A stretch of DNA of 64,000 bases from Tersicoccus sp. Bi-70. Its GTDB lineage: Bacteria; Actinomycetota; Actinomycetes; Actinomycetales; Micrococcaceae. Numbering within the stretch: the stretch's first letter is position 1; every line of letters begins with the position of its first letter. The stretch spans positions 682,001 to 746,000 of the forward strand of contig NZ_MIEU01000002.1 of NCBI RefSeq assembly GCF_001968825.1, read 5' to 3'. Below, one piece after another: positions 29,298-37,787 of the stretch. The notes below the pieces were generated by a model. That model did not search any database. It saw nothing but the letters and a program-made list of their open reading frames with translations, and was not told where the DNA came from. Both the position numbers and the translations under genes were made by a program.

Positions 29298-30409
29298 TGG
29301 CGGACGCGCCGCTGCGTTTCGCCGTCGTCGGCGGCGGCCAGATCTCGCAGCAGGCCTTCCTGCCGGCCATCGGCCGCACCGACAAGGCCGTGTTCACCGC
29401 CCTGGTCTCGGGGGACCCGGAGAAACGGGACCAGCTCGCCCGTGAGCACGGGGTCACGGCCTGGGACTACAGCCAGTACGGCGAGCTGCTGGCGTCGGGC
29501 ACCATCGACGCGGTGTACGTCGCCACGCCCGTGTTCCGGCACCGCGAGTTCGCCGTCCCGGCCCTGGAGGCCGGTGTCCACGCGCTGGTCGAGAAGCCGT
29601 TCGAGGTCAGCGGTGAGCACGCGCAGGCCGTGATCGACGCCGCGCACCGCGGTGGCGCGACGCTCATGGTCGCCTACCGGCTGCACCAGGAACCGGGCAC
29701 GGTCGCCCTGATGGAGGCCGTGCGCGACGGCGTCGTCGGCGATCCGCGCTACTTCACGAGCGCCTTCTCCCAGGACATCGACGAGCGCAACCACCGCGGC
29801 AGCAACGGGTTCTGGGGCGGCCCGGTCGCGGACATGGGCACGTACCCGCTCAACCAGGTGCGCACCCTGTTCGGCGCCGAGCCGATCCGCGTCAGCGCCC
29901 ACGGCGTGCGCACGCCGGGCCGGTCGTTCGACTTCGAGGACACGGTGGCGGTGTCCCTCACGTTCCCGGGGGAGCGCGTCGCCCAGTTCACGGTCTCCTA
30001 CGCCACCGCCTCCACCCAGAACTTCACCCTGGCGGGCAGCGAGGGCTCGATCACGTCCCCGGTCTGCTACGAGTGGGGCGACGATATCGCGATCACGTGG
30101 ACCGTGACCGACGCGGACGGCGAGACCGAGGAGCATCGCCACGATGCGGTCGACCAGTTTGCCGGCCAGATCGACTACTTCGTCGACTGCGTCCGCAGCG
30201 GAACCGAGCCCGAGCCCTCCGGGGAGGAGGGACTGCTCGACGTGCTGGCCCTCGAGGCGATCGAGGAGTCACTGCGGACGGGGCGTCCGGTGGACCTGCC
30301 CGCGCGGGAGCGGTCCCGTCGCCTGAGCGGTGACCAGGTGCGGGCGATCGCCCCGCCGCCCAAGCCGGACGACGACGAGCTCACCTCGGTCATCACGCAG
30401 AATCCGTGA
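29297..30409 (+). CDS. Gfo/Idh/MocA family oxidoreductase
   Basis: An NAD(P)-dependent sugar or polyol dehydrogenase of 370 residues, close in layout to glucose-fructose oxidoreductases. Rossmann motif VVGGGQISQQAF (about 10-21), family motif EKPFEVS, and catalytic-site region WGGPVADMGTYPLNQVR. Substrate not identifiable. It is coupled to the DUF2277 gene; a TfoX-like gene follows after 6 nt, so the three may form an operon. Confidence 0.92.
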   Translation: MADAPLRFAVVGGGQISQQAFLPAIGRTDKAVFTALVSGDPEKRDQLAREHGVTAWDYSQYGELLASGTIDAVYVATPVFRHREFAVPALEAGVHALVEKPFEVSGEHAQAVIDAAHRGGATLMVAYRLHQEPGTVALMEAVRDGVVGDPRYFTSAFSQDIDERNHRGSNGFWGGPVADMGTYPLNQVRTLFGAEPIRVSAHGVRTPGRSFDFEDTVAVSLTFPGERVAQFTVSYATASTQNFTLAGSEGSITSPVCYEWGDDIAITWTVTDADGETEEHRHDAVDQFAGQIDYFVDCVRSGTEPEPSGEEGLLDVLALEAIEESLRTGRPVDLPARERSRRLSGDQVRAIAPPPKPDDDELTSVITQNP

Positions 30410-30415
30410 CCGGCC

Positions 30416-30799
30416 GTGGGATCGGGGGCTGAGCTCTTCGAGCGGATCGCCGGTGACGTCGCGACCGGTCCGGGCGTGACGCGTGGGCGCATGTTCCACG
30501 CTCCGGACCTGCGGGTGCACGGCAAGGTGTTCGCCTTCGTCGGCCGCGACGGGCGGCTGATCGTCAAGCTCCCGCCCGAGCGGGTGCAGCAGGTGCTCGC
30601 CGAGGGGGAGGGCGACCTGGTGGAGCTGGGAGGCCGCCGGATGCGGGAGTGGGTCGGCCTGTGCGGGGCGGCCTCCGGCGACGGTGCGCCCGACGGCGCT
30701 GCGGCCGAAGGACCGGGCGCCGGCACCGGGGTCGAGCGTCGCTGGCGCGCCGCGGTCGACGATGCCTGCGCCTACGTCCGCCGCCTTCACGAGCCGTGA
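30416..30799 (+). CDS. TfoX N-terminal-domain / MmcQ-like protein
   Basis: A 127-residue protein with the TfoX_N / YjbR-like fold: FERIAGDVATGPGVTRGRMFHAPDLRVHGKVFAFVGRDGRLIVKLP. Members are small proteins of unknown role; here there is no competence gene nearby. An Ala/Gly-rich insert (about 88-103) precedes the last helix. GTG 30416 follows the oxidoreductase stop by 6 nt. Confidence 0.85.
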   Translation: MGSGAELFERIAGDVATGPGVTRGRMFHAPDLRVHGKVFAFVGRDGRLIVKLPPERVQQVLAEGEGDLVELGGRRMREWVGLCGAASGDGAPDGAAAEGPGAGTGVERRWRAAVDDACAYVRRLHEP

Positions 30800-30830
30800 C
30801 CGACGGCCGATCGCCGCTACGCTTCACCGG

Positions 30831-31421
30831 GTGAGCACCACGTCAGACGCGGCCCCGGACGGTGGCTCCGGCACGGACAGCGGCCGGCGCGGCGACAGTC
30901 GCACCGCGATCCGCACGGCGGCCGAGCGACTGTTCGCCGAACGGGGCTACGCCGCGACGTCGGTCCGTGACATCGCGGCCGCGGCCGCCGTCGACCCGGC
31001 GCTGGTCATCCGTCACTTCACCGGCAAGGAGCCGCTGTTCCTCGCCACGATGCAGCTCGACCTCGAACTCGAGGCCGTCCTCGACGGCCCGGTCGAGTCC
31101 CTCGGTCCGCGGCTGATCGCCTACCTGCTCGACGCGGACGAGCACACCCGCGGGGTGTTCCTGGCGCTCCTCCGCGCCAGCGACACCGACGACGTGGGCA
31201 CCCGGCTGCGCGAGGTCCACGACGCGGGCTTCGTCGAGCCGCTGCGCCGCCGGCTGACCGGTCCCGACCGGGACCTGCGCGCCAGCCTGGCCGGGGCCCT
31301 GGTCGGCGGTCTGCTCTACGCGCTGTGGGTGGTCGGCGACGAACGACTGCTCGCCACCGACCACGCCGACCTCGCCCGCCACTACGGCCGGGTGCTCCAG
31401 GACCTGATCACCCCGACCTGA
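30831..31421 (+). CDS. TetR-family transcriptional regulator
   Basis: A 196-residue repressor with an N-terminal helix-turn-helix (RTAIRTAAERLFAERGYAATSVRDIAAAAAVDPALVIRHFTGKEPLFLA) and a variable all-helical ligand domain. GTG 30831 has TACGCT 7 nt upstream (leaderless). Its target may be the 35-bp palindrome at 32376-32410, in the divergent promoter region of the next two genes, which is 0.95 kb away; this is an inference from proximity and operator style. Confidence 0.92.
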   Translation: MSTTSDAAPDGGSGTDSGRRGDSRTAIRTAAERLFAERGYAATSVRDIAAAAAVDPALVIRHFTGKEPLFLATMQLDLELEAVLDGPVESLGPRLIAYLLDADEHTRGVFLALLRASDTDDVGTRLREVHDAGFVEPLRRRLTGPDRDLRASLAGALVGGLLYALWVVGDERLLATDHADLARHYGRVLQDLITPT

Positions 31422-31468
31422 CGGCCTCGTCCGATCACGCCCGACTCGCGAGCCGCCGGACGCCGCCG

Positions 31469-32299
31469 CTACTGGGCGGACCAGCCGCCGTCCGAGGGCA
31501 GGATCGCGCCCGAGACGTTGGTGCCGTCGTCGCTGAGCAGGAACGTGATCGAGGCGGCCAGCTGCTCGGGCTGGGCCACCGGCGGCAGGGTGGCCATCGC
31601 CGCCCCGATCCGCTGCTGCCCGAGCGGCGAGGCGAAGGTGGCCTGGATGTTCGTGGCGACGGGGCCGGGCGCGACGGCGTTGACCCGGATCCCGCTGGTG
31701 CCGTAGAGGAAGGCCGAGCTCTTCGTGATGCCGACGACGGCGTGCTTCGAGGCCGTGTAGGCCAGGCCGGCGGCCGAACCGCGCAGGCCCGCCTCGGAGG
31801 CGACGTTGACGACGGATCCGCGGCCGGCGGCCAGCATGAGGGGCAGCACGGCCCGGCTCAGGCGGAACAGACCGTCCACGTTGACCGCGAACACCCGCTC
31901 CCACACGGCGTCGCTGACCTCGTGCAGCGGCGTCATGTCGTCCATGATCCCAGCGACGTTCGCGAGCCCGTCGATCCGCTCACCCGCTGCCTCCACGACG
32001 CCCTCGACGTCCTCCGCCTTCGTGATGTCCGCGACCACCGTGACGACGTCGGCGTCGGCCATATCGGCGGCGAACGCCTCGAGCCGGTCGGCGGCGATGT
32101 CGACGGCGATCACCCGGCCGCCCTCCCGGGCGATGCGGGACGCGGTCGCCCGGCCGATGCCGGAGCCGGCGCCGGTGACGATGACCGTCTGCCCGGCGAA
32201 CCGGTCGGGCGTGATCCTCTCGGTGGACGGCTGCGGGGCCGCCGCCGCAGGCGCGGGAATCTGGGAGGGGTCGGCCTGCGGGGTCTCGGACGCGGTCAT
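31469..32299 (-). CDS. Short-chain dehydrogenase/reductase
   Basis: A classical SDR of 276 residues: cofactor loop TGAGSGIG (about 43-50), NVAG, active-site Ser in NVASEAG, YTASK (Tyr and Lys), and the C-terminal SGAILPSDGGWSAQ. The first 30 residues are a Pro/Ala-rich extension. ATG 32299 has GAGAGGA close upstream on the minus strand. The promoter region contains a long palindrome, so the gene is probably repressed. Substrate unknown. Confidence 0.92.
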   Translation of the reverse strand: MTASETPQADPSQIPAPAAAAPQPSTERITPDRFAGQTVIVTGAGSGIGRATASRIAREGGRVIAVDIAADRLEAFAADMADADVVTVVADITKAEDVEGVVEAAGERIDGLANVAGIMDDMTPLHEVSDAVWERVFAVNVDGLFRLSRAVLPLMLAAGRGSVVNVASEAGLRGSAAGLAYTASKHAVVGITKSSAFLYGTSGIRVNAVAPGPVATNIQATFASPLGQQRIGAAMATLPPVAQPEQLAASITFLLSDDGTNVSGAILPSDGGWSAQ

Positions 32300-32375
32300 G
32301 GTGGTCCTCTCGGGTTCGGTGAACGACACGTCGGGCGGCATCCGTGGACGCCGTGAGAACGAGTCTGCGAGTCGA

Positions 32376-32410
32376 CTCCTCCGGTGTCAACTAAGTTGAC
32401 ACCGGAGGAG
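32376..32410. promoter_or_regulatory. 35-bp perfect palindrome (operator)
   Basis: Two 17-bp arms (32376-32392 and 32394-32410) around a single A at 32393 are fully complementary; the core is GTGTCAACT-A-AGTTGACAC. It lies between the divergent SDR and PIG-L genes, 76 nt and about 52 nt from their starts. The core looks like a TetR-type operator, and a TetR gene is adjacent to the SDR. Confidence 0.75.
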
Positions 32411-32462
32411 ACGGCGCAGGGTTACCGTGGTGTCCACCGCTGGACCCGACGATGGAGGCGCC

Positions 32463-33212
32463 GTGCCCGATCCGCTGAAGCCCCTGCCCGACGACGGGTG
32501 GTCGCGGGTGCTGTGCGTCGTCGCTCATCCGGACGACATGGAGTACGGCACGTCCGCCGCCGTCGCCACCTGGACGCGCCGCGGCGTCGAGGTCGTGTAC
32601 CTGCTGCTCACCGTGGGCGAGGCCGGGATGGCGGAGCCGCCGGAGGTGATCGCGCCGCTGCGGGCGAAGGAGCAGCGCCGGGCGTGCGAGACCGTCGGCG
32701 TCAGCGATCTGCGGATCCTCGACCACCGGGACGGCATGCTCGAGTACGGGCTGGCCCTGCGGCGTGACATCGCCCGTGTGGTCCGGCAGGTGCGGCCCGA
32801 CGCCGTCATCGGTGGGGTGTTCGACGTCGAGGCGTGGGGGATGCTCAACCAGGCCGATCACCGGGCGGCCGGGCTGGCGACCGTCGACGCCGTGCGGGAC
32901 GCGGACAACCCCTGGGTGTTCCGCGAGCTCGCCGAGGAGGAGGGCCTCGCCCCCTGGCACGCGACGGCGCTGCTCATCTCCGGACACGAGACGCCGACCC
33001 ACGGGCTGGCCGTCGACGAGGAGGCGGTGCAGGCCAGTGTCGCGTCGCTGCGCAGCCACGAGGCGTACCTCGCCCACGTCACCGGCCATCCCGCGCCGGA
33101 AGAGTTCATCCCGGCGATGCTGCGCCAGGGCGGGGAGGCATTCGGCAGTGACCACGCGGTGCTGTTCCGGGTGCACGACCTCGGGGGCATCGGCGGGCAG
33201 AACGAGGACTGA
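32463..33212 (+). CDS. PIG-L family deacetylase
   Basis: A zinc-dependent N-deacetylase of 249 residues with the AHPDD motif (21-25), a later metal His in NQADHRAAG and the substrate loop LDHRDGMLEYG. The family includes MshB and Mca of mycothiol metabolism and GlcNAc-lipid deacetylases; this member is not clearly either. GTG 32463 is chosen over GTG 32427 because GGAGG (32454-32458) precedes it and homologous proteins start near PDPLKPLP. TACCGT at 32423-32428 is a candidate -10, just downstream of the palindrome. Confidence 0.88.
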   Translation: MPDPLKPLPDDGWSRVLCVVAHPDDMEYGTSAAVATWTRRGVEVVYLLLTVGEAGMAEPPEVIAPLRAKEQRRACETVGVSDLRILDHRDGMLEYGLALRRDIARVVRQVRPDAVIGGVFDVEAWGMLNQADHRAAGLATVDAVRDADNPWVFRELAEEEGLAPWHATALLISGHETPTHGLAVDEEAVQASVASLRSHEAYLAHVTGHPAPEEFIPAMLRQGGEAFGSDHAVLFRVHDLGGIGGQNED

Positions 33213-33242
33213 GGGGCCGGACCACCGCGGCGTCGGCGGGGC

Positions 33243-33809
33243 TCAGACGGCCTCGAGGTTGCGGGCGACGATCCACGCGTGCTTGCCGACCTGGCGCACG
33301 CGGGCGAAGCCGAGGCTCTCGAACAGTTCCACCGTGCCGCTGAACAGGAAGCGACCCTGCGCCTCCCGCCCGGCGGTGACTTCCGGGATCGCCTCGACCC
33401 GGCCGCCGCCGTGACCGGCGATGGCGGCGAGCGCCCCCTCGACGCCGGCGCGGGCGACGCCGAGGCCGCGATGCTTCGGGTCGACGTAGACGCAGGTGAT
33501 CCGCCAGTCCGGTGCCGGGGGAGCGTCCTTGAGGTACTCCCGGCGATGCTTGATGCCGGGCAGTTCCCGCGGGCTGCCGTACTGAGCCCAGCCCTGCACG
33601 ACGCCGTCGTCGTCGAGCACGAGGGCGGCGTGGGCGTCACCGTTCCGGACCCGTTCCTCCTTCGCTGCCCGGTGGTCGAGGCCGCGCTGCTTGCTGTCCA
33701 GGTGGAAGCCGATGCACCAGCAGCCGCCGAAGATGCCGTGGTTGCGTTCGACCAGGTCGGCGAAGCCGTCCCACGTGGAGGCGTCCAGCTCGCGGATCGT
33801 CCAGGCCAT
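33243..33809 (-). CDS. GNAT family N-acetyltransferase
   Basis: A 188-residue single-domain acetyltransferase; acetyl-CoA loop region VDPKHRGLGVARAGVEGAL (about 112-130). It has an unusual WCIGFHLDSKQRGLDHRAAKEERV segment near the N-terminus containing Cys and His, seen in a subgroup of actinobacterial GNATs. ATG 33809 has GAGAGGTGA upstream on the minus strand. Convergent with the PIG-L gene. Substrate unknown. Confidence 0.88.
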   Translation of the reverse strand: MAWTIRELDASTWDGFADLVERNHGIFGGCWCIGFHLDSKQRGLDHRAAKEERVRNGDAHAALVLDDDGVVQGWAQYGSPRELPGIKHRREYLKDAPPAPDWRITCVYVDPKHRGLGVARAGVEGALAAIAGHGGGRVEAIPEVTAGREAQGRFLFSGTVELFESLGFARVRQVGKHAWIVARNLEAV

Positions 33810-33929
33810 GAGGTCACCTCTCTCGACGCCGGCGGGGCGGCCGGCTCGCTGCGGCTCGCTGCGGTGCGTCGAGGATACTGCGCGCGCCGCGCAGGACCTC
33901 GTGCTCCGGCCCGCCCGTAGGGTGAGCTG

Positions 33930-34727
33930 GTGGACGTCACCCAGCAGCCCCAGTTCGCCGCCCAGCCCCTCACGGCCCTCGTCACCGGGGCGTCCGGGGG
34001 GATCGGACGCGCGACGTGCGTGGCCCTCGCCGAGCGCGGCCATCGGATCGCGGTGCACTGGGCCGTCAACGACGCCGGTGCCCGGCAGACCCTTGCCTCG
34101 CTGGCGGGGGCGGGCCATGTCCTCGTGCGCGGCGACCTCACCGAGCCCGGCGCGGCCGAGCGAATCGTGAGCGAGGCGATCGCCGCCCTCGGCCCGCTCG
34201 GCGTGCTGGTCAACAACGCCGCCATCGCCACGGGCCCCGAGAACCGCCACCACCCGGCTGAGAGCGACTTCTCCGCCTGGTCGGCCGCCTTCGCCGGGAT
34301 GATAGACGTCAACCTGCGGGCCGCCGCGGACGTCAGCTACTGGTTCGCCCGATCCGCGATCGACGGCGGGCATGCCGCGAGCGTCGTCAACGTCGGCTCG
34401 CGCGGCGCCTTCCGCGGCGAGCCGGAGCACCCGGCGTACGCGGCGACCAAGGCGGCGCTGCACGCCCTCGGCCAGTCCCTCGCGGTGGCCCTGGCCCCGC
34501 ACCGCATCAGCGTGACGTCCGTGGCACCGGGGTTCACGGCCACGGAGCGGACCGCGGACCGGCTCGCCGGTGCGGCAGGGGATGCGATCGCGGGTCAGAG
34601 CCCGTTCGGCCGGGTCGCCCGCGCCGAGGAGATCGCCCACGCGATCGCGCAGCTGGCGGACCCGGCGTCAGCCTGGGCGTCGGGCACCATCCTGGATCTG
34701 AACGGGGCGTCCTACCTGCGCAGCTGA
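33930..34727 (+). CDS. Short-chain dehydrogenase/reductase
   Basis: A classical SDR of 265 residues: TGASGGIG (about 19-26), LVNNAAI, Ser in VNVGSRGA, YAATK, and the closing GTILDLNGASYLRS, reminiscent of 3-oxoacyl-ACP reductase-like SDRs. GTG 33930 has TAGGGT at 33918-33923, 6 nt upstream (leaderless). No neighbouring pathway genes indicate a substrate. Confidence 0.91.
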   Translation: MDVTQQPQFAAQPLTALVTGASGGIGRATCVALAERGHRIAVHWAVNDAGARQTLASLAGAGHVLVRGDLTEPGAAERIVSEAIAALGPLGVLVNNAAIATGPENRHHPAESDFSAWSAAFAGMIDVNLRAAADVSYWFARSAIDGGHAASVVNVGSRGAFRGEPEHPAYAATKAALHALGQSLAVALAPHRISVTSVAPGFTATERTADRLAGAAGDAIAGQSPFGRVARAEEIAHAIAQLADPASAWASGTILDLNGASYLRS

Positions 34728-34763
34728 GGCGGCTCGGCCGCGTGCGGGCGGTTCCGGGACGGA

Positions 34764-35039
34764 TCAGGTCGCCGGCGTGCCGGCAGCCGCGGGTGTCTCG
34801 TCGTCGGTGATCCACCGACCGACCAGGTTGGCGACGATCAGCGTCTGCTCCTCGGGGTCGAAGAGGAAGGTGACGCCGTCCTTCATCGTGGCGACCAGGG
34901 CGCCGAATGCGGCCGCGCTCGCGGGCAGGACGTGCCGCTCCCCGTCGTCGGTCACCACGAGCAGGGCGAACTCGTCCGTTCCCGACCAGTTGGCGTTGAT
35001 GTACTGCACGCGCCGGGTCCGACTGCTCGCGCCGCTCAT
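34764..35039 (-). CDS. Small conserved-looking hypothetical protein
   Basis: A 91-residue protein that I do not recognise. It is predicted to be soluble and rich in beta-strand (VQYINANWSGTDEFALLVVTDDGERHVLPAS, TFLFDPEEQTLIVANLVGRWI). ATG 35039 has AGGAGC upstream on the minus strand, which supports it as real. It is divergent from the MBL hydrolase gene. Confidence 0.72.
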   Translation of the reverse strand: MSGASSRTRRVQYINANWSGTDEFALLVVTDDGERHVLPASAAAFGALVATMKDGVTFLFDPEEQTLIVANLVGRWITDDETPAAAGTPAT

Positions 35040-35175
35040 GGATGCTCCTGCCTCGCCGGTGACCGATGTGGTCCGTCTCGACCAGCGTGCGCGCCCCGGG
35101 CGCTCCCGTCCAGGAGCCGGCCGGATGGCAGGCCGTGAGAGCGTGGGTACGCCCACCGCCGAACCGAAGGACGCC

Positions 35176-35913
35176 ATGACCGCACGCCCCACCGCCCCCG
35201 CTCCGCTCGAGGTCGCCGACGGCGTCTTCTTCGTCCAGGGCCCGGCGTCGAACTGGATCGTGCTGCGGGACGACCGGGAGTTCACGCTCGTGGACAGCGG
35301 CTACCCGGGGGACACGCCGGCCGTGCTCGCCTCACTGAAGGCGCTGGGCCTGGAGCCGTCGCGCACGGCCGCCGTCGTGCTCACGCACGCGCACGTCGAC
35401 CACACCGGCGCGGCCCGGCACCTCTCCGCCGAGCACGGCGTCCCCGTCCTGGCGGCCGCGGCGGAACGGCCCGCCGTGCGCGGGCAGGAGCAGTACCAGG
35501 TGACGCTGCCGCAACTGGTACCCCTGCTGTGGAGGCCGCGGGTGCTGGCGTGGGCCGTGCACGCCGTCCGGGCTGGCGGTCTGACCCCGAACGCCATCAC
35601 CAGCGACGGCGAGGCGGCGGACGCGCGCCTGGCGGAGCTGCCGGGGCATCCCCGGGCGCTCCCGACGCCGGGCCACACACCCGGCCACACCGCCTACCGT
35701 CTGGCCGGCGACGCGGTCGCGACCGGCGACGCCCTGATCACCGCGCACGCGTTGAACGGCGGCGGGCCCCCTCACGTGCAGCCGATCCATCCGGTGTTCG
35801 ACCACGACGGCGCGGGGGCCGCGTCCTCCCGGCAGACCCTCGCCGGGCTCGGGACCGTCACCGTGCTGCCCGGCCACGGTCCGGTGCTGACCGCGGACCT
35901 GTCCGGACGCTGA
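35176..35913 (+). CDS. MBL-fold metallohydrolase
   Basis: A 245-residue metallo-beta-lactamase-fold enzyme: metal motif H71-x-H73-x-D75-H76 (THAHVDHTG), third His in PTPGHTPGH, Asp in ATGDAL and a final His in LPGHGP. It resembles hydrolases of the glyoxalase II / lactonase type, but the substrate is unknown. ATG 35176 has GAAGGA just upstream. Convergent with the flavoprotein gene. Confidence 0.9.
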   Translation: MTARPTAPAPLEVADGVFFVQGPASNWIVLRDDREFTLVDSGYPGDTPAVLASLKALGLEPSRTAAVVLTHAHVDHTGAARHLSAEHGVPVLAAAAERPAVRGQEQYQVTLPQLVPLLWRPRVLAWAVHAVRAGGLTPNAITSDGEAADARLAELPGHPRALPTPGHTPGHTAYRLAGDAVATGDALITAHALNGGGPPHVQPIHPVFDHDGAGAASSRQTLAGLGTVTVLPGHGPVLTADLSGR

Positions 35914-35943
35914 GGCAGACGGATTCGGGGCATGCCGACCGGC

Positions 35944-37008
35944 TCAGCCCACCCGCGTGCGCGCTCGCAGCGCCGCGTCGGTGTCCGCGGTGACGAGGTC
36001 GGCGTTCAGGTGGGCGCCGGCGAGGGCACCCGCCGCGGCCGACGCCCCGACCTGGGCCGTCGGGTCGGTGACGTTGCCGGCGACCCACACCCCCGGCACG
36101 TCCGTCGTCCCGGCCATGCCGGAGACGACCCGGCGGCCGTAGCCCTGCGGCAGGTCCTCCACCGGCAGCCCCAGCCCGTCCAGGCCGTCGAGCCGGGGCT
36201 GCATCGTGGTCGCCACCGCGAGCACCCGGCGGGAGACGACGGTGCCGTCATCCAGCCGGACACCGGCGATCCCGCCGTCCTCCCCGGTCAGCACCTCGAC
36301 CACCGGCTCGTCGACGATCCGGACGTCCCGCGCCTCGAGCCGTGCACGCGCCTGCTCCTCGAGCTCGACGCCGTTGGTGAGGACGACGAGGTCCTCCGTC
36401 AGCTGACGGAACAGCAGCGCCTGGTGGATCGAGGCTGCGCCGGTGACGAGGACGCCGATGGGCTCGTCCCGCACCTCCCAGCCGTGACAGTAGGGGCAGT
36501 GCACGACGCCGCGACCCCAGTGCGCCGCCAGCCCGGGAACGTCGGGCAGCACGTCCGTCACGCCGGTCGCGACGACGAGGCGGCGCGCGGTGACGCTCCG
36601 CCCGTCCGTGAGGGCGACGGTGAAGCGCAGGTCACCGTCGACCGGGGCCACCGGCGCCGCCGCCGCGACCTCGCCGGCGACGATGCGTCCCCCGTACCCG
36701 CGCACCTCGTCCCGGCCCCGGGCCAGCAGCTCGCCGGGCGGCGTGCCCTCCCGGCCGAGCAGCCCGTGCACCCCCTCGGCCGGGGCGTTGCGCGGGGACC
36801 CGCCGTCGACGACGACGACCGAACGGCGCGAGCGGGCCAGCATCAGCGCCGCGTTCAGCCCGGCGGCGCCGCCCCCGATGATCACCGCGTCGACGGTGCC
36901 GTCAGGCAGGGCGTCGGGCAGCGCGTCGGTCGCCGCGTCGGTCCGTGCAGGCGAGGCGTCATGCGGCGACGGGTCGCTGGGATCCGGGATGGGAGCGGGG
37001 GTGGTCAT
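35944..37008 (-). CDS. Thioredoxin-reductase-like FAD/NAD(P) oxidoreductase
   Basis: A 354-residue flavoprotein: FAD motif VIIGGGAAGLNAALMLARSRR (about 42-62), ATG motif VVATGVTD, redox-active CPYC (in VVHCPYCHGWEV) and terminal FAD site VWVAGNVTDPTAQVGASAAAG. The Asp/Pro/Ala-rich first 38 residues are an extension. It looks like the family that pairs with a divergent XRE/cupin regulator, as here (gap 88 nt). Its partner thiol substrate is unknown; it is not in a trxA context, so it is probably not the main thioredoxin reductase. Confidence 0.9.
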   Translation of the reverse strand: MTTPAPIPDPSDPSPHDASPARTDAATDALPDALPDGTVDAVIIGGGAAGLNAALMLARSRRSVVVVDGGSPRNAPAEGVHGLLGREGTPPGELLARGRDEVRGYGGRIVAGEVAAAAPVAPVDGDLRFTVALTDGRSVTARRLVVATGVTDVLPDVPGLAAHWGRGVVHCPYCHGWEVRDEPIGVLVTGAASIHQALLFRQLTEDLVVLTNGVELEEQARARLEARDVRIVDEPVVEVLTGEDGGIAGVRLDDGTVVSRRVLAVATTMQPRLDGLDGLGLPVEDLPQGYGRRVVSGMAGTTDVPGVWVAGNVTDPTAQVGASAAAGALAGAHLNADLVTADTDAALRARTRVG

Positions 37009-37083
37009 GGTGGGGTCCTTCCGGTCGGGGCGGCCGATCGGACCGCTCGTCGTCGACGGTATCCGCGTACTGCGTAGATGGCA

Positions 37084-37089
37084 TACAGT
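37084..37089 (+). promoter_or_regulatory. -10 element of the XRE/cupin regulator
   Basis: TACAGT ends 7 nt before ATG 37097, giving a probable leaderless transcript from the region shared with the flavoprotein gene. Confidence 0.5.
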
Positions 37090-37096
37090 CATGCTC

Positions 37097-37678
37097 ATGC
37101 AGCAAGACACCGATGATCTGGACGGCCTCGTGCGCAAGCGCATCCGTGCGCTCCGGCTCGCGCAGGGCTGGTCGCTGGAGGAACTGGCCGGCCGCGCCCG
37201 GCTCAGCCAGTCGACGCTCAGCCGGATCGAGAACGGTCAGCGGCGACTGGCGCTGGACAGTCTGGTCACGCTGGCCCGGGCGCTCGACACCACCCTCGAC
37301 CAGCTCGTCGAGAACGACGCGGACGACGTCGTCATCAGCCCCGTCATCGACGCCGCCCACGGCCAGATGCGCTGGCCCGTCCGCGCCGAACCCGGCATCA
37401 CCGTCATCCGCCAGCGGCTCACCGGACCGCCGCCGGAGGACCCCGCCCGCATGCGCGCCCACCCTGGACGGGAGTGGATGGTCGTGCTCTCGGGCACCGC
37501 GATGCTCATGCTCGGGCACCGCCGGCTGCGGATCGAGACCAACCAGGCGGCGGAGTTCCCCACGATGCTGCCCCACGCCCTCGGCGCCGTGGGCGGTCCG
37601 TGCGAGGTGCTCGGCATCTTCGACCGCGACGCCCGGCGCAGCCATCAGCGCACGACGGGGGCACCGCCGGAGGCCTGA
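37097..37678 (+). CDS. XRE-family regulator with cupin domain
   Basis: A 193-residue protein with an N-terminal HTH_3 domain (IRALRLAQGWSLEELAGRARLSQSTLSRIENGQRRLALDSLVTLARAL) and a C-terminal cupin (HPGREWMVVLSGTAMLMLGHRRLRIETNQAAEFPTMLPHALGAVGG). Such regulators sense small molecules through the cupin and commonly control the divergent gene, here the flavoprotein. ATG 37097 is preferred from the -10 spacing; ATG 37091 in the same frame would add two residues. Confidence 0.91.
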   Translation: MQQDTDDLDGLVRKRIRALRLAQGWSLEELAGRARLSQSTLSRIENGQRRLALDSLVTLARALDTTLDQLVENDADDVVISPVIDAAHGQMRWPVRAEPGITVIRQRLTGPPPEDPARMRAHPGREWMVVLSGTAMLMLGHRRLRIETNQAAEFPTMLPHALGAVGGPCEVLGIFDRDARRSHQRTTGAPPEA

Positions 37679-37787
37679 TCCCCGGAGGGCTGCGCGCTCT
37701 TGCGCATCGGGCCGGGTGGATGGCTCCCGTCTTGCCGATCCGGGGATCGACCCGGGTGCTCCGCCGCGTCCGGCCTACCGTGGACCC

